DNA from: Pontibacillus chungwhensis BH030062
Lineage (GTDB): Bacteria; Bacillota; Bacilli; Bacillales; BH030062
DNA length: 64,000 nt
Direction: 5' to 3'
NCBI RefSeq assembly: GCF_000770675.1
Contig: NZ_AVBG01000013.1
Location: 50,505-114,504, forward strand
Positions within the stretch are counted from its first letter, which is position 1, and every line of letters begins with the position of its first letter. The notes beneath the pieces were generated by a model. It was not told where the DNA came from. It searched no databases and saw only the letters and a program-made list of their open reading frames with translations. Position numbers and translations under genes: made by a program. This document shows positions 8,998-17,959 of the stretch, piece after piece.

Positions 8998-9444
8998 TCT
9001 CGTAATGAATACTTCTTAATTAATCGCTTAAATAATGTGGGTAAATCAATTAATATTGCTGTGCTTTATAAAAAACAAGCCTATACAAGACCACAGGGGG
9101 GAGTTGTAATGAAGAAAGAGAGGATGAAATAAGGAATAAATCATTCTCTTGTGCAACCGGTTACCTCTTACATTTAGTTGTGCTTATGTCCAAATTTTAT
9201 ATCGCCTCCATTATTTATTCCAACATTTACTATTGTACATAAAAGGAAACACTACCATCAAAACTGATATTGTACCGTATTATGTAAAGAACATGTAAAG
9301 ATGAGCACTGAGGGAATTTATTCTTTATTCTTGCATAAATCGTCATCTTTCCTCCTTATTCCACTAAAATAATCAATATTTGCAGAAAAGTTAGACAAAA
9401 TTCTACATAGTTCTCTAATCAATAAACATTTTGTTGTATCATAT
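8998..9444. other. Long intergenic stretch upstream of opuAC
   Basis: About 450 bp without a convincing gene. On the plus strand a GGGGGGAG site precedes a 7-codon frame (9109-9132), probably fortuitous. A cre-like word TGCAACCGGTTACC at 9152-9165 matches 13 of 14 positions of the CcpA consensus TGNNANCGNTNNCA. A TTGTTT/TATTAA pair with 17-bp spacing on the minus strand could be an opuAC promoter. All of these are weak. Confidence 0.3.
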
Positions 9445-9481
9445 AAAAAAAAGAACTGCCGAAGCTTATGTCGACAGTCTT
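9445..9481 (-). terminator. Terminator of helD
   Basis: On the minus strand an imperfect hairpin (AAGACTGTCGA with TTCGGCAGTTCTT) is followed by a run of eight T. It lies 15 bp past the helD stop codon. Confidence 0.8.
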
Positions 9482-9495
9482 GTAACTTTTAACCA

Positions 9496-11775
9496 TTATA
9501 ATATTGAGAATCGAGAATCCACCTCGTTGAGAAGAAAAGAGGTTGGTTCTTTCCCCCAAAACTGCAGTCTGTGTAAAGGGCGTGTCATAGCTACATAGAG
9601 TAGTTTCCGATCCAGTTCTGTTGGGGCGTAAGACTCGTTTTGGTTAACCAAGAATACGCAATCAAACTCCAATCCCTTCGCTAAATAAACAGGAAGAATA
9701 ACAACACTGTCTTTCATCATTTCCTCATTTCCTTGAATGAACTGAAGAGATCCATCGGGAAAATACTGAGAGAGAGATTGATTAATAATCTGACACTCTT
9801 TTATCGTCTTCCCTATTAGAGCAAAACTCTTGAACCCTTCTTCCTTCAAACGCTTATATTCTTGATATAGCGCATTTTCCCATCCTTCTGTTTCTGCAGT
9901 GTGGAAAGAAGGTTGTTCTCCTCTTCTCAGAACCGGTTCAGCCAACGGCAAATCCGCGTTCATGGATGTTAATATACTATTTGCCACTTCCATAATCTCC
10001 ATCGTCGTCCGGTACGTCTTCTGTAACGTTAAGTAATTAGGTTCCCTAAACACATGTTCTAAAATAGGTTGCCATTGTTTTAGGCCACGATATTGATAAA
10101 TACCTTGAGCTAGATCCCCAACAATGGTAAATAAATCTGTATTCAATGCTCTCTTCAAACTAGCAAACTCCATATAAGAATAATCTTGAGCTTCATCCAT
10201 TACGACTTTTTTTGCCCTATAATCAGGATCAAGCCCATATAAGTTTGCATGTAGATACAACAACATACCTAAATCCTCAGCGTCAACTTTATTCTTATTG
10301 AGTTGTTGAAGCGTGTGCGACCTTATAAACTGGCGATCTTCTTTCGACAGGTACTTCTGAAGTAATGTATCAAAGAGCTCTTCTTCTTGATAAAAGCGCG
10401 TAAAGTATTCACTCAAAGAAGCATTAGGGTACTGTTTCATGTATGCACGAACAGCCTTTTTAGATTCCGTTTCAATTTGCTTTAGTTTTGCATCTTTCTG
10501 ATCCAAGAGAAAACTTACGCGTCGCTTTCGTTTGTCAGCATCTTTTATGCCATACAATGCACGATCAAGCTCATCATCATATTTCTTCGTCATTTTCTCG
10601 AGCATAACTTTCTTTTTCCGTTTCACATCGCTTATAAGGATTTGACGAATCTTCTCTTTCCGCTTATAAAATGGTAAGTAGGAATAGTCTTCTAAAAAGA
10701 GCTTCTTCATCTTCTTCCCATTTACAACTCGGAATCCTGCAATTTTCAAATCCTCTTCCACTAAAAATTCTAATTTCACATGCTGAATAAAATGATCGAG
10801 AACAGTCTGTAGTGACATAGAACCTTTCCATTCTGCCATCTTTAGAATGGCCTCTTCCTTATGGGAATGTTCTAATACATTCATAAGCGTCTCATGTTGT
10901 GTTTGAACAGTGAACGTATGCCCGGTAATAAGCTGGACATAGTCTACAAACGTTGTCGACCTTGCTTTTTCTACTCCTAATTCAGGGAGAACCTCTTTCA
11001 TATAATCAATGAATAAGCGATTTGGAGCTAGTATTAGCATTTCCTCTGGTCGAAAGATATCTTGTAATGTATATAAGAAATAGGAAACTCGGTGCAGCGC
11101 AATCGTGGTCTTCCCACTCCCTGCAGCCCCCTGCACAACAATGGGCTTTCTTAGGTCAGCACGGATAACACGATTTTGCTCTTCTTGAATGGTCGAAACG
11201 ATTTCGGTTAAACGATGGTCTGCGTTCTGGGATAAAGAGTCCTGAAGCAAGTCATCTTTAGTCGTAATATCAATATCTCTAAAATCAAGAAGTTCCCCTT
11301 CTTCTATAGAATACTGACGCTTTAAGGAAACATTCCCCTCATACCATTCACCATGCGCTTCATAACTCACATCTCCCACACGACCCTCGTAATAGACGTT
11401 CGCAAGCGGCGATCGCCAATCAAGAATAATCGGTTGTTGGGTTTCACGGTCGAACAGGGATACTTTCCCAATATAAAAAATTTCACGTTCTGGTTTCTCT
11501 TTTCGATGATAGTCAATGCGGGCAAAATACGGTTTCTTTCGGAGTTTCTTGAGGTTTTCTAGCTGATCTTTGGACATCTTCATGAAGTTCGCATGGGTAA
11601 GCATGTCCTGGTACTTTAAACTACTGTCCTTAAAATCAAGAGAGGCTACTGTACTCTCCTGCCGTTTCTTCAACGTTTCCTGATCCGATTGCTGGGCAGC
11701 TATAACGGAATCCATATACACTTTGGTAAACGTTAATCGATCTAGTTCTTCTTGATATTCAGGATGTTCTTTCAT
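9496..11775 (-). CDS. helD: HelD-like RNA polymerase recycling helicase (UvrD/Rep superfamily 1)
   Basis: A 759-residue SF1 helicase-like ATPase of the HelD (YvgS) type, which removes stalled or DNA-bound RNA polymerase. Start chosen at the ATG at 11775, with AAAGGAGA 7 bp upstream, rather than the further-upstream frame opening without a ribosome site. Visible motifs: Walker A GAAGSGKTT, motif II DEAQDYS, motif IV region KTYRTTMEIMEVANSIL, motif V KGLEFDCVFLV and motif VI LLYVAMTRPLHRLQ. The N-terminal ~200 residues are a charged coiled-coil arm, the part that enters the RNA polymerase secondary channel in known HelD structures. Length is close to the B. subtilis protein. Confidence 0.9.
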   Translation of the reverse strand: MKEHPEYQEELDRLTFTKVYMDSVIAAQQSDQETLKKRQESTVASLDFKDSSLKYQDMLTHANFMKMSKDQLENLKKLRKKPYFARIDYHRKEKPEREIFYIGKVSLFDRETQQPIILDWRSPLANVYYEGRVGDVSYEAHGEWYEGNVSLKRQYSIEEGELLDFRDIDITTKDDLLQDSLSQNADHRLTEIVSTIQEEQNRVIRADLRKPIVVQGAAGSGKTTIALHRVSYFLYTLQDIFRPEEMLILAPNRLFIDYMKEVLPELGVEKARSTTFVDYVQLITGHTFTVQTQHETLMNVLEHSHKEEAILKMAEWKGSMSLQTVLDHFIQHVKLEFLVEEDLKIAGFRVVNGKKMKKLFLEDYSYLPFYKRKEKIRQILISDVKRKKKVMLEKMTKKYDDELDRALYGIKDADKRKRRVSFLLDQKDAKLKQIETESKKAVRAYMKQYPNASLSEYFTRFYQEEELFDTLLQKYLSKEDRQFIRSHTLQQLNKNKVDAEDLGMLLYLHANLYGLDPDYRAKKVVMDEAQDYSYMEFASLKRALNTDLFTIVGDLAQGIYQYRGLKQWQPILEHVFREPNYLTLQKTYRTTMEIMEVANSILTSMNADLPLAEPVLRRGEQPSFHTAETEGWENALYQEYKRLKEEGFKSFALIGKTIKECQIINQSLSQYFPDGSLQFIQGNEEMMKDSVVILPVYLAKGLEFDCVFLVNQNESYAPTELDRKLLYVAMTRPLHRLQFWGKEPTSFLLNEVDSRFSIL

Positions 11776-11892
11776 CTGCCATTCTCCTTTCACAAGTGTG
11801 ATGTGAATGACGAGTCGGACGTGGTAGAGCACATACAATTTCGAAGCAACGTACCTACTCTAGCACATCCATATTCCAAAATAAAGAAATAC

Positions 11893-12210
11893 TCACTTCG
11901 TTTCATAGACAACATAGGAAATGATACGAATAGTTACTGGGTATAACGCTAAAACACCAACAACATTCCCCAGATTACCTAGCCATTCCGTTACTCCAAG
12001 CACAATCGCAAGAATAAGTAGAGCGATTGACGTAATTGTCCAGCCCACTTGATTTATAGGTTTCCACATTTCATTAATCGATATGGTTTCTTCCTCTTTT
12101 AATTCAAAACATTCCTTGTGAAAAGGATAGATTTTTAAACGGCGAATCGCTGTCCGCAGGTCTTCCTTCTCGATCTTCTTTCCACAATAACGACACACTA
12201 AATCTTTCAT
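11893..12210 (-). CDS. Small zinc-ribbon membrane protein of unknown function
   Basis: A 105-residue protein, not recognised as a named family. The N-terminus carries C6-x2-C9 (CRYCGKKI) and, further on, HKEC (H31 to C34), a plausible zinc site. Residues 50-100 contain two hydrophobic segments (VGWTITSIALLILAIVLGV and LGNVVGVLALYPVTIRIISY). The topology suggests a cytoplasmic zinc knuckle tethered to the membrane. A good AAGGAGA ribosome site precedes the ATG. It lies alone upstream of helD, with repeat copy 1 on its other side. Confidence 0.7.
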   Translation of the reverse strand: MKDLVCRYCGKKIEKEDLRTAIRRLKIYPFHKECFELKEEETISINEMWKPINQVGWTITSIALLILAIVLGVTEWLGNLGNVVGVLALYPVTIRIISYVVYETK

Positions 12211-12278
12211 ACTGTTCTCCTTCCTCGTGATTCTGATTCTATTATATAGAATGCATTACTTTATAGATACATGTTTCT

Positions 12279-12306
12279 CTTCCACATAAGTTTCCTTATG
12301 TGGAAG
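12279..12306. repeat. Perfect hairpin upstream of the zinc-ribbon gene
   Basis: The arms CTTCCACATAAG and CTTATGTGGAAG flank a 4-nt loop. There is no obvious T-run. It may be a terminator remnant or part of the neighbouring repeat region. Confidence 0.5.
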
Positions 12307-12348
12307 ATTTAAATTCGAGTTAAATGGGTTTTGGATCAATAAAAGTAT

Positions 12349-12715
12349 AACGTTTTTGTTTGCTTTGGTAAGAGGAAGATGATCCTTTGAAAACACTCGC
12401 TTTCCTGCGGACGAACTCCAGAGCTTCCTCAGTCGCTTCACTCCCTGCGGGATCTCTGAAGCCCGTCTTTCCGCGGGAGTCTCGCATTTTCAAAGGACCA
12501 CCTTTACCTTGATAGAGCTAAACAAAAACGTTGCCATATCAGAGGTGGATCTATCTCCTTTGTTTAAATGTGGGGGCGTAATCCCAATTAAATCTGGGCT
12601 TGCCCGGGGACTGCGAGACTCCCGCGGGGTGCCGTCTGAGGAGGCTTCCCAGCTCCCCGCAGGAAAGCGAGTAGCCCCCGGGCAAGCCCAAGCACATATA
12701 AACATAACGGCCCCA
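12349..12715 (+). repeat. Composite two-hairpin repeat, copy 1
   Basis: Outer arms AACGTTTTTGTTT (12349-12361) and AAACAAAAACGTT (12520-12532) pair perfectly. Inside them, hairpin 1 closes with TCCTTTGAAAA (12383-12393) and TTTTCAAAGGA (12487-12497). Hairpin 2 closes with GGGCTTGCCCGGGG (12596-12609) and CCCCGGGCAAGCCC (12676-12689). Between the stems lies a GC-rich core shared with copies 2 and 3 (words such as CACTCGCTTTCC, GAGACTCCCGCGGGG, GGAAAGCGAGT). The tail AAGCAC...AACATAACGG is also shared. It lies just downstream of the murG terminator. Open frames across it are artefacts of the repeat. Confidence 0.9.
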
Positions 12716-12735
12716 TCACCACTAACATGACTTAC

Positions 12736-12769
12736 TAAAACAAACCGCCCAAGAAGTTTCTTGGGCGGT
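12736..12769 (-). terminator. Terminator of murG
   Basis: On the minus strand the hairpin ACCGCCCAAGAA/TTCTTGGGCGGT is followed by TTGTTTTA. It lies 28 bp past the murG stop and directly abuts repeat copy 1. Confidence 0.85.
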
Positions 12770-12796
12770 GGTATAGGAGGATTCATATTTTAATGA

Positions 12797-13873
12797 TTAC
12801 TTCGATTTGGCGTGGGATTTAATAATATCTATCACTTGTTCTTTCGCGCGTCTGCTTTGATATTGACTCATTGCTTCTAACATCTTTTCTTTCTCTTTAC
12901 TTAACTGGCGAACTTCTTCTAAGAAGCGTTTCTCATCCAATTCTTCTTCCTCAACGGATCGGGCGTACCCTTGTTTTTGGAAGGATTGTGCGTTTAGAAT
13001 TTGGTCCCCTCTACTAGCATGTCGAGAAAGTGGAATTAAGAGCATAGGCTTTTTAAGTGCAAGGAATTCAAAGATTGCATTTGATCCCGCTCTGGAGACT
13101 ACAAAATCAGTCATGGCGAATAGGTCATTTAATTCCTTATTTACGTATTCAAATTGTACATAACCAGGTCGATGAATGCTGTCATCTTGATTCCCTTTTC
13201 CGCAAAGATGGACAACTTGGAATTCTTTTAAAAGCTCATCTAAATTATCCCGAATGGCATCGTTAATTTTCTTCGATCCCATACTTCCTCCCATCACGAG
13301 TAAAACAGGCTTGTTTCGGGTGAAGTCGCATAAGGCACGTCCCCTTGCAGCGTCTCCTTGGAATAGCTCTTCCCTGACAACGGCTCCTACCCACTCTGCT
13401 TTTTTATCAGATATATGGTTCATCGTTTCAGGGAATGTTGCTAGTACTTTCTTGGCAAATGGCATGGCTAATTTGTTCGCAAGTCCCGGTGTATAATCAG
13501 ATTCATGAATAACAGACGGCACCCCAGCCATACGTGCAGCAAGTAACACAGGCACCGATACAAACCCACCTTTAGAGAAGATAACTTGTGGTTTTCGTTT
13601 TCGCATAATGGAATAGGCTTGCCCAGTCCCCTTTAACACTTTGAAAGGATCCTTAAAGTTTTCCCTAGAGAAATAGCGGCGTAGTTTACCGGTTGATATC
13701 GGGTAGTAGGTAACTCCCCCAAGGGACTCGATCAATTGACGCTCGATTCCTTCGTGAGACCCAATATAATCAATTTCCCATCCTTCTTTTTGAAATTCAG
13801 GTATAAGAGCGAGGTTGACGATCACATGACCTGCCGTTCCCCCTCCGGTAAAGAGAATGCGCTTTGTGTTCAT
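12797..13873 (-). CDS. murG: MurG-type UDP-GlcNAc:lipid I GlcNAc transferase
   Basis: A 358-residue GT28 glycosyltransferase that would add GlcNAc to lipid I on the inner membrane face, giving lipid II for peptidoglycan. N-domain glycine loop GGGTAGHV (residues 9-16), second loop [12 protein letters not shown], and C-terminal [19 protein letters not shown] followed by SRHASRGDQ. This RGDQ form resembles the staphylococcal and second Bacillus cereus-group MurG rather than the NHQ form of the division cluster. It stands alone, outside any mra/dcw cluster, so it may be a second paralogue. Start at 13873 is chosen for the AAAGGACG site upstream. Confidence 0.88.
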   Translation of the reverse strand: MNTKRILFTGGGTAGHVIVNLALIPEFQKEGWEIDYIGSHEGIERQLIESLGGVTYYPISTGKLRRYFSRENFKDPFKVLKGTGQAYSIMRKRKPQVIFSKGGFVSVPVLLAARMAGVPSVIHESDYTPGLANKLAMPFAKKVLATFPETMNHISDKKAEWVGAVVREELFQGDAARGRALCDFTRNKPVLLVMGGSMGSKKINDAIRDNLDELLKEFQVVHLCGKGNQDDSIHRPGYVQFEYVNKELNDLFAMTDFVVSRAGSNAIFEFLALKKPMLLIPLSRHASRGDQILNAQSFQKQGYARSVEEEELDEKRFLEEVRQLSKEKEKMLEAMSQYQSRRAKEQVIDIIKSHAKSK

Positions 13874-13912
13874 AGCTTTGACGTCCTTTCTATATAGAAA
13901 CATTTTCAAATT

Positions 13913-13943
13913 TTCACAGTATCCGTAGAATGTATGCTATAAT
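13913..13943 (+). promoter_or_regulatory. Promoter of the MATE transporter gene
   Basis: An extended -10 TGCTATAAT (13935-13943) with a TTCACA-like -35 at 13913-13918 (19-bp spacing). Because transcription would start near 13950, the in-frame ATG at 13930 cannot be used, which supports the start at 13987. Confidence 0.55.
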
Positions 13944-13986
13944 CCCCCTTATCGTAAAAGAAATTTCGGATAAAAGGAAGAGTTTC

Positions 13987-15357
13987 ATGTACAAAACAGA
14001 TACATGGCAACAAAAAGTTAAATTATTTCTTATTATTTTAGGTCCAATTCTTGTCACCCAGCTTGGTATGTATGCAATGAACTTCTTTGACACCGTTATG
14101 TCTGGTAATGCGGGTGCTGAGGATCTAGCAGGTGTTGCAATAGGATCAAGTCTATGGGTCCCCGTTTTCACAGGAATAAACGGGATTATGTTAGCCCTTT
14201 CTCCTATCGTAGCACAACTGACCGGAGCCGATCAGAAACAGGATGTGCCTAGCGCCGTTCGACAGGGCGTCTACCTTTCCACATTGCTTGCCCTATTCGT
14301 TCTGGTCATTGGATTCTTTGTTCTTGAACCCATCCTGAACTTAATGAAGCTAGAGTCAGAAGTTCGTTCGATTTCAAAAGGGTATTTAATCGCTTTAAGT
14401 ACTGGCATAATTCCGCTATTTATCTATAATGGCCTTAGGTCATTTATAGATGCACTTGGGGCTACAAGGGTTACGATGGTCATTACCCTTTTATCCCTTC
14501 CATTCAACATCGTTTTTAATTACGTATTCATTTTTGGCAAGTTCGGATTTCCTGCTTACGGCGGTGTTGGCGCTGGAATCGCAACGTCTTTGACATACTG
14601 GGTAACACTGGTGTTTACAGTCATCATTATTATACGAGTTCGTCCATTTTCTACTTATGCCATCTTTAAAGTATTCGAGAAGCCTTCTATCCAAGCATGG
14701 TGGAGCCAACTCAAAATTGGGGTACCGATTGGGATTGCAATATTTTTTGAAGTCAGTATCTTTTCAGCTGTTACGATCCTCATGAGTACCTATAGTACCA
14801 ATACTATTGCCGCTCACCAGGCAGCAATTAACTTTGCATCATTCCTATACATGATCCCTCTTAGCATTGCAATGGCTTTAACGATTGCTGTTGGCTTTGA
14901 AGCAGGCGGGAATCGTCGGGACCATGCAAAGCAATATAGCTACCTTGGAATAAGCATAGCCGTTATACTTTCAATTTTGTGCGGAATCGCTATCTATGCT
15001 TTTGATGGACCTGTTGCCAGACTTTACAATGATCAAACAGAAGTGATTGAAATGACAAAACACTTTTTGTTCTACGCCATCTTCTTCCAGATATCTGACG
15101 CATTTGGCGCCCCTATTCAAGGTGCACTCAGAGGATATAAAGACGTAAATATCACTCTAATCATGGCATTTGTATCTTATTGGGTAATCGGATTACCAAG
15201 CGGCTACTTAATGGCTACTTATACATTCTTTGGCCCAGCGGGGTACTGGATGGGGCTAATCACGGGTCTTGCTGTAGGCGCAATCACACTGTTTATTCGT
15301 CTTTTATATGTTCAAAAAGAAGTTCCTTCAACAGCAAACGCAACGAAAAGCCAATGA
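13987..15357 (+). CDS. MATE family multidrug efflux transporter
   Basis: A 456-residue membrane protein with about 12 hydrophobic segments arranged as two similar halves. Family patches: GPILVTQLGMYAMNFFDTVMSG in the first helix, GVGAGIATSLTYW and MIPLSIAMALTIAVGFEAGGN at the start of the second half. MATE pumps use Na+ or H+ gradients to export cationic compounds; the substrate is not predictable. The start at 13987 has AAAGGAAGAG upstream. It is divergent from murG and convergent with an unknown gene, sharing a terminator that includes both stop regions. Confidence 0.92.
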   Translation: MYKTDTWQQKVKLFLIILGPILVTQLGMYAMNFFDTVMSGNAGAEDLAGVAIGSSLWVPVFTGINGIMLALSPIVAQLTGADQKQDVPSAVRQGVYLSTLLALFVLVIGFFVLEPILNLMKLESEVRSISKGYLIALSTGIIPLFIYNGLRSFIDALGATRVTMVITLLSLPFNIVFNYVFIFGKFGFPAYGGVGAGIATSLTYWVTLVFTVIIIIRVRPFSTYAIFKVFEKPSIQAWWSQLKIGVPIGIAIFFEVSIFSAVTILMSTYSTNTIAAHQAAINFASFLYMIPLSIAMALTIAVGFEAGGNRRDHAKQYSYLGISIAVILSILCGIAIYAFDGPVARLYNDQTEVIEMTKHFLFYAIFFQISDAFGAPIQGALRGYKDVNITLIMAFVSYWVIGLPSGYLMATYTFFGPAGYWMGLITGLAVGAITLFIRLLYVQKEVPSTANATKSQ

Positions 15358-15380
15358 CACTTACGGGTCATTGGCTTTTA
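15349..15380. terminator. Shared bidirectional terminator
   Basis: The arms AGCCAATGAC and GTCATTGGCT overlap the last codons of the MATE gene on one strand and the 3' end of the convergent gene on the other, with T-runs on both sides. Confidence 0.85.
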
Positions 15381-15828
15381 TATACTCAATAGCTGGATTA
15401 ATCCAGATTCTTGCCTTATTGTTATCGCTTTTCCATGTATCAATCCATCTATTAATGCGATCCAATACATGAAATAATTCTAGAAACTTAGGATTGCTAT
15501 AGAAGGGCGCCTCAATCTTATCCATTTCTTTATAAAGCTTCATGTGAAGGGTTTTCCATTCTTTCACAGCTGGATCATGAGCCCATTCATAGACATCGTC
15601 AATCGGAGTGATTCTCATCAAACACTCGATCTTCCCTTCCCAGATTTCAAACCATTTACAAATCGAAGAAAGAATCTTTATATATTCACAGTCTAGCTCA
15701 GTTCGGAGCTCTTTTGCAGATGCCTGCCTACAAATCTTCACCACATAGGTTAGTTCCAAACAGCTATTCGCTGATTTAAAGAAACTATGTAATAACCGCC
15801 TCCTTTGTTGTGAAGATACTTGGTACAT
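15361..15828 (-). CDS. Hypothetical protein, helical
   Basis: A 155-residue soluble protein that I do not recognise. It has no signal peptide or membrane segment. It is rich in Trp, Lys and Glu and looks mostly helical (KILSSICKWFEIWEGKIEC, KLYKEMDKIEAPFY, FHVLDRINRWIDTWK). It lies 23 bp downstream of the small ESIALEE-motif gene and is probably cotranscribed with it, suggesting a shared and possibly sporulation-related role. That link is inference from position only. Confidence 0.6.
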   Translation of the reverse strand: MYQVSSQQRRRLLHSFFKSANSCLELTYVVKICRQASAKELRTELDCEYIKILSSICKWFEIWEGKIECLMRITPIDDVYEWAHDPAVKEWKTLHMKLYKEMDKIEAPFYSNPKFLELFHVLDRINRWIDTWKSDNNKARIWINPAIEYIKANDP

Positions 15829-15851
15829 GCCCTACACTCCTCTATAATAAA

Positions 15852-16199
15852 TCAACAATCATTTCCATCATCATGACAAGTACAGTAGTGCGGATGCTGA
15901 GAATCCTGTAAGGGTAAACACTCACATACTTCCTCTAACTTTTTCAACAGTAGCCATTCTTTCATAATAATACTATCTACAAATTTCCTAGCCCCTTTTT
16001 TGAAAGAAATAATTTCATGAGGATGTGGCTTAGAAGGGAAGTCAAGGCATTCCCCTACAAAAGCGTGGATTTTTTCTGCTTCTGCATTTAAAAGATTAGC
16101 AAGAGCCATTTCTTCTAACGCAATAGATTCTAACAAGTCAATCGTTACTTCTTTTTTGTTAGGACGATTCGGCTGATGGGGCGTTTTGTGCATACTCAT
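15852..16199 (-). CDS. Small protein with ESIALEE...NAEAEKI motif (possible spore-associated)
   Basis: A 115-residue protein. Residues 22-47 carry LLESIALEEMALANLLNAEA, a motif I associate with small Bacillales proteins often found among spore-coat and exosporium genes; the function is not known. The C-terminus is rich in Cys and His (CECLPLQDSQHPHYCTCHDD), a possible metal-binding or disulfide-forming tail. The ATG is preceded by AGGAGG. It is first in a likely two-gene unit with the 15361-15828 gene. Confidence 0.65.
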   Translation of the reverse strand: MSMHKTPHQPNRPNKKEVTIDLLESIALEEMALANLLNAEAEKIHAFVGECLDFPSKPHPHEIISFKKGARKFVDSIIMKEWLLLKKLEEVCECLPLQDSQHPHYCTCHDDGNDC

Positions 16200-16358
16200 A
16201 TAAAACCTCCTAACTAATAAACCAGCTTTTTATTGATTTCATTTCAGTATATGGCTCCCCATCAGTGAGTCATGACAACTAATTATTGCTCTTTTATTCC
16301 AGGCATCAATATACAACATTATTACCTGGGAAATTTGAAGATTCAGCAGCATTCGACT

Positions 16359-16397
16359 AAAAAAACTCGTTTTGGATATCTTCCAAAACGAGCTTTA
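16359..16397 (-). terminator. Terminator of the aldehyde dehydrogenase gene
   Basis: On the minus strand the hairpin AAAGCTCGTTTTGGA/TCCAAAACGAGTTTTT ends in a T-run, 7 bp past the stop. Confidence 0.85.
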
Positions 16398-16403
16398 ACA
16401 ACC

Positions 16404-17828
16404 TTATTGTTCTAAATTCATAACGACTAAACGTTCTTCAGTCATATCTTCAATTGTGTACTTTGGCCCTTCTTTGCCCCAGCCGCTGTTCTTAACACCC
16501 CCGTAAGGCATAAGGTCTACTCGGTACTGAGAAGCATCATTAATCATAAACCCACCAACCTCTACTTTCCGAGCAGCTTTAAAGGCACGATCGACGTCTT
16601 GTGTAAAGATTCCACCCTGTAACCCATAATTAGATTTGTTTACCTCTTGAATGCACTTGTCGAGGTCAGAAAAAGTCATCATCGTAACTACAGGTGCAAA
16701 GATCTCTTCACAAACAACTTTCATAGAGTGATCGACGTTCGTTAACAGAGTAGGTTCAAAAACAGATCCTCTTCGTTGGCCACCGTAAATGACATCAGCT
16801 CCTTGTCCCTTGGCCTCCTGGATCCACTCTTCAGCCCGTTCAGCCTCGTCCTGACTAATCATCGGACCTACATCCGTTTCATCATTCGTTGGGTCACCTA
16901 CATTCAATTCTTTCGTAGCGGTTATAAAGTGTTTCTTAAAGTCTTCGGCTACATCTTCATGAACGTACATGCGCTGCACAGAAATACAAACCTGACCTGC
17001 GAAAGCAAAACTCTTTTGAGCTAATGTTTCAGCCGCTTTCTTTACATTAGCTGCTTTGTCCACAATGACAGGTGAATTATTTCCAAGCTCTAATATCAAC
17101 TTATTCAAGCCTGTATTTTGTTTTAGCTTTAATCCTACTTCAGCACTTCCTGTAAACGTGTAAAGATTAATACGTTCATCCTTCATCATTTGGTTTCCAA
17201 TTTCTGACCCTGACCCGACTACAACGTTTAAAAACCCTTCAGGAAGACCTGCTTCTTGGAATAACTGCGCCAATTTCAAAGAAGAAATCGGGGTGTTTTT
17301 TGCTGGCTTAAGAACAACAGCATTCCCTGCAGCTATAGCCGGAGCAATCTTATGAGAAACAAGATTTACAGGGAAATTAAAAGGACTGATCGCTCCAACG
17401 ACTCCAACAGGTACCTTGATGGTAAACGCCATGCGATTTTCTGACCCTGGAGCTGCCTCCACAGGCACACCTTCTCCATGAATTCGTTTTGCCTCTTCAG
17501 CAGACAGTTCAAATGTTTGAGTAGCTCGGTCTATTTCAGTTCGTGCCTGCTTAATTGGTTTACCAGCCTCAGCTGTAATAATTTGTGCCATTTCTTCTTT
17601 ATTTTCTTGCAACAACTCACTTACTCTATGGAGAACTTCAAAACGTGAGTAAGGTGACATTTCTTTATTACGATACGCTGACTCTGCACTAGTAATCGCC
17701 TGGTCTACCTCATCTTTCCCGGCTTTCGACACCTCCGCAAATACTTCTCGAGTATACTTATTGTACACCTCTACAGTTTCTTTGGATTTTGCCCATTCAC
17801 CATTTATAAAAAGTCCGTACTGCTCCAT
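16404..17828 (-). CDS. NAD(P)-dependent aldehyde dehydrogenase
   Basis: A 474-residue ALDH-superfamily enzyme oxidising an aldehyde to a carboxylic acid. The active site is complete: catalytic Cys in FAGQVCISVQR (about residue 282) and general-base Glu in LILELGNNSP (about 248). The cofactor-site patches AISPFNFPVN and TFTGSAEVG are visible. The spacing resembles the lactaldehyde/succinate-semialdehyde group, and the CIS rather than CT after the catalytic Cys resembles the GapN/lactaldehyde branch. The substrate cannot be fixed. It is monocistronic, with repeat copy 2 upstream. Confidence 0.9.
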   Translation of the reverse strand: MEQYGLFINGEWAKSKETVEVYNKYTREVFAEVSKAGKDEVDQAITSAESAYRNKEMSPYSRFEVLHRVSELLQENKEEMAQIITAEAGKPIKQARTEIDRATQTFELSAEEAKRIHGEGVPVEAAPGSENRMAFTIKVPVGVVGAISPFNFPVNLVSHKIAPAIAAGNAVVLKPAKNTPISSLKLAQLFQEAGLPEGFLNVVVGSGSEIGNQMMKDERINLYTFTGSAEVGLKLKQNTGLNKLILELGNNSPVIVDKAANVKKAAETLAQKSFAFAGQVCISVQRMYVHEDVAEDFKKHFITATKELNVGDPTNDETDVGPMISQDEAERAEEWIQEAKGQGADVIYGGQRRGSVFEPTLLTNVDHSMKVVCEEIFAPVVTMMTFSDLDKCIQEVNKSNYGLQGGIFTQDVDRAFKAARKVEVGGFMINDASQYRVDLMPYGGVKNSGWGKEGPKYTIEDMTEERLVVMNLEQ

Positions 17829-17959
17829 AATACGAGCACTCCTTTATTTGGAATATTGCTTTGAATATTACCTTTATTAGGAAATTGTAAACATCAAAGA
17901 ACGAGCTCCCCTCCTATTCCATAAATGGGCACTATTGTTGAACACTCGAAACTAAGTGA

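Noticed and set aside
9109..9132. A 7-codon frame with a strong ribosome-like site (MKKERMK)
   Set aside because: It stands alone on the strand opposite to the flanking genes with no gene downstream; chance is likely.
12490..12786. Open frames across repeat copy 1 (both strands)
   Set aside because: They are translations of the GC-rich composite repeat, with no ribosome site, and the same peptide-like words (RGVPSEEASQLPAGK) recur in the other copies.
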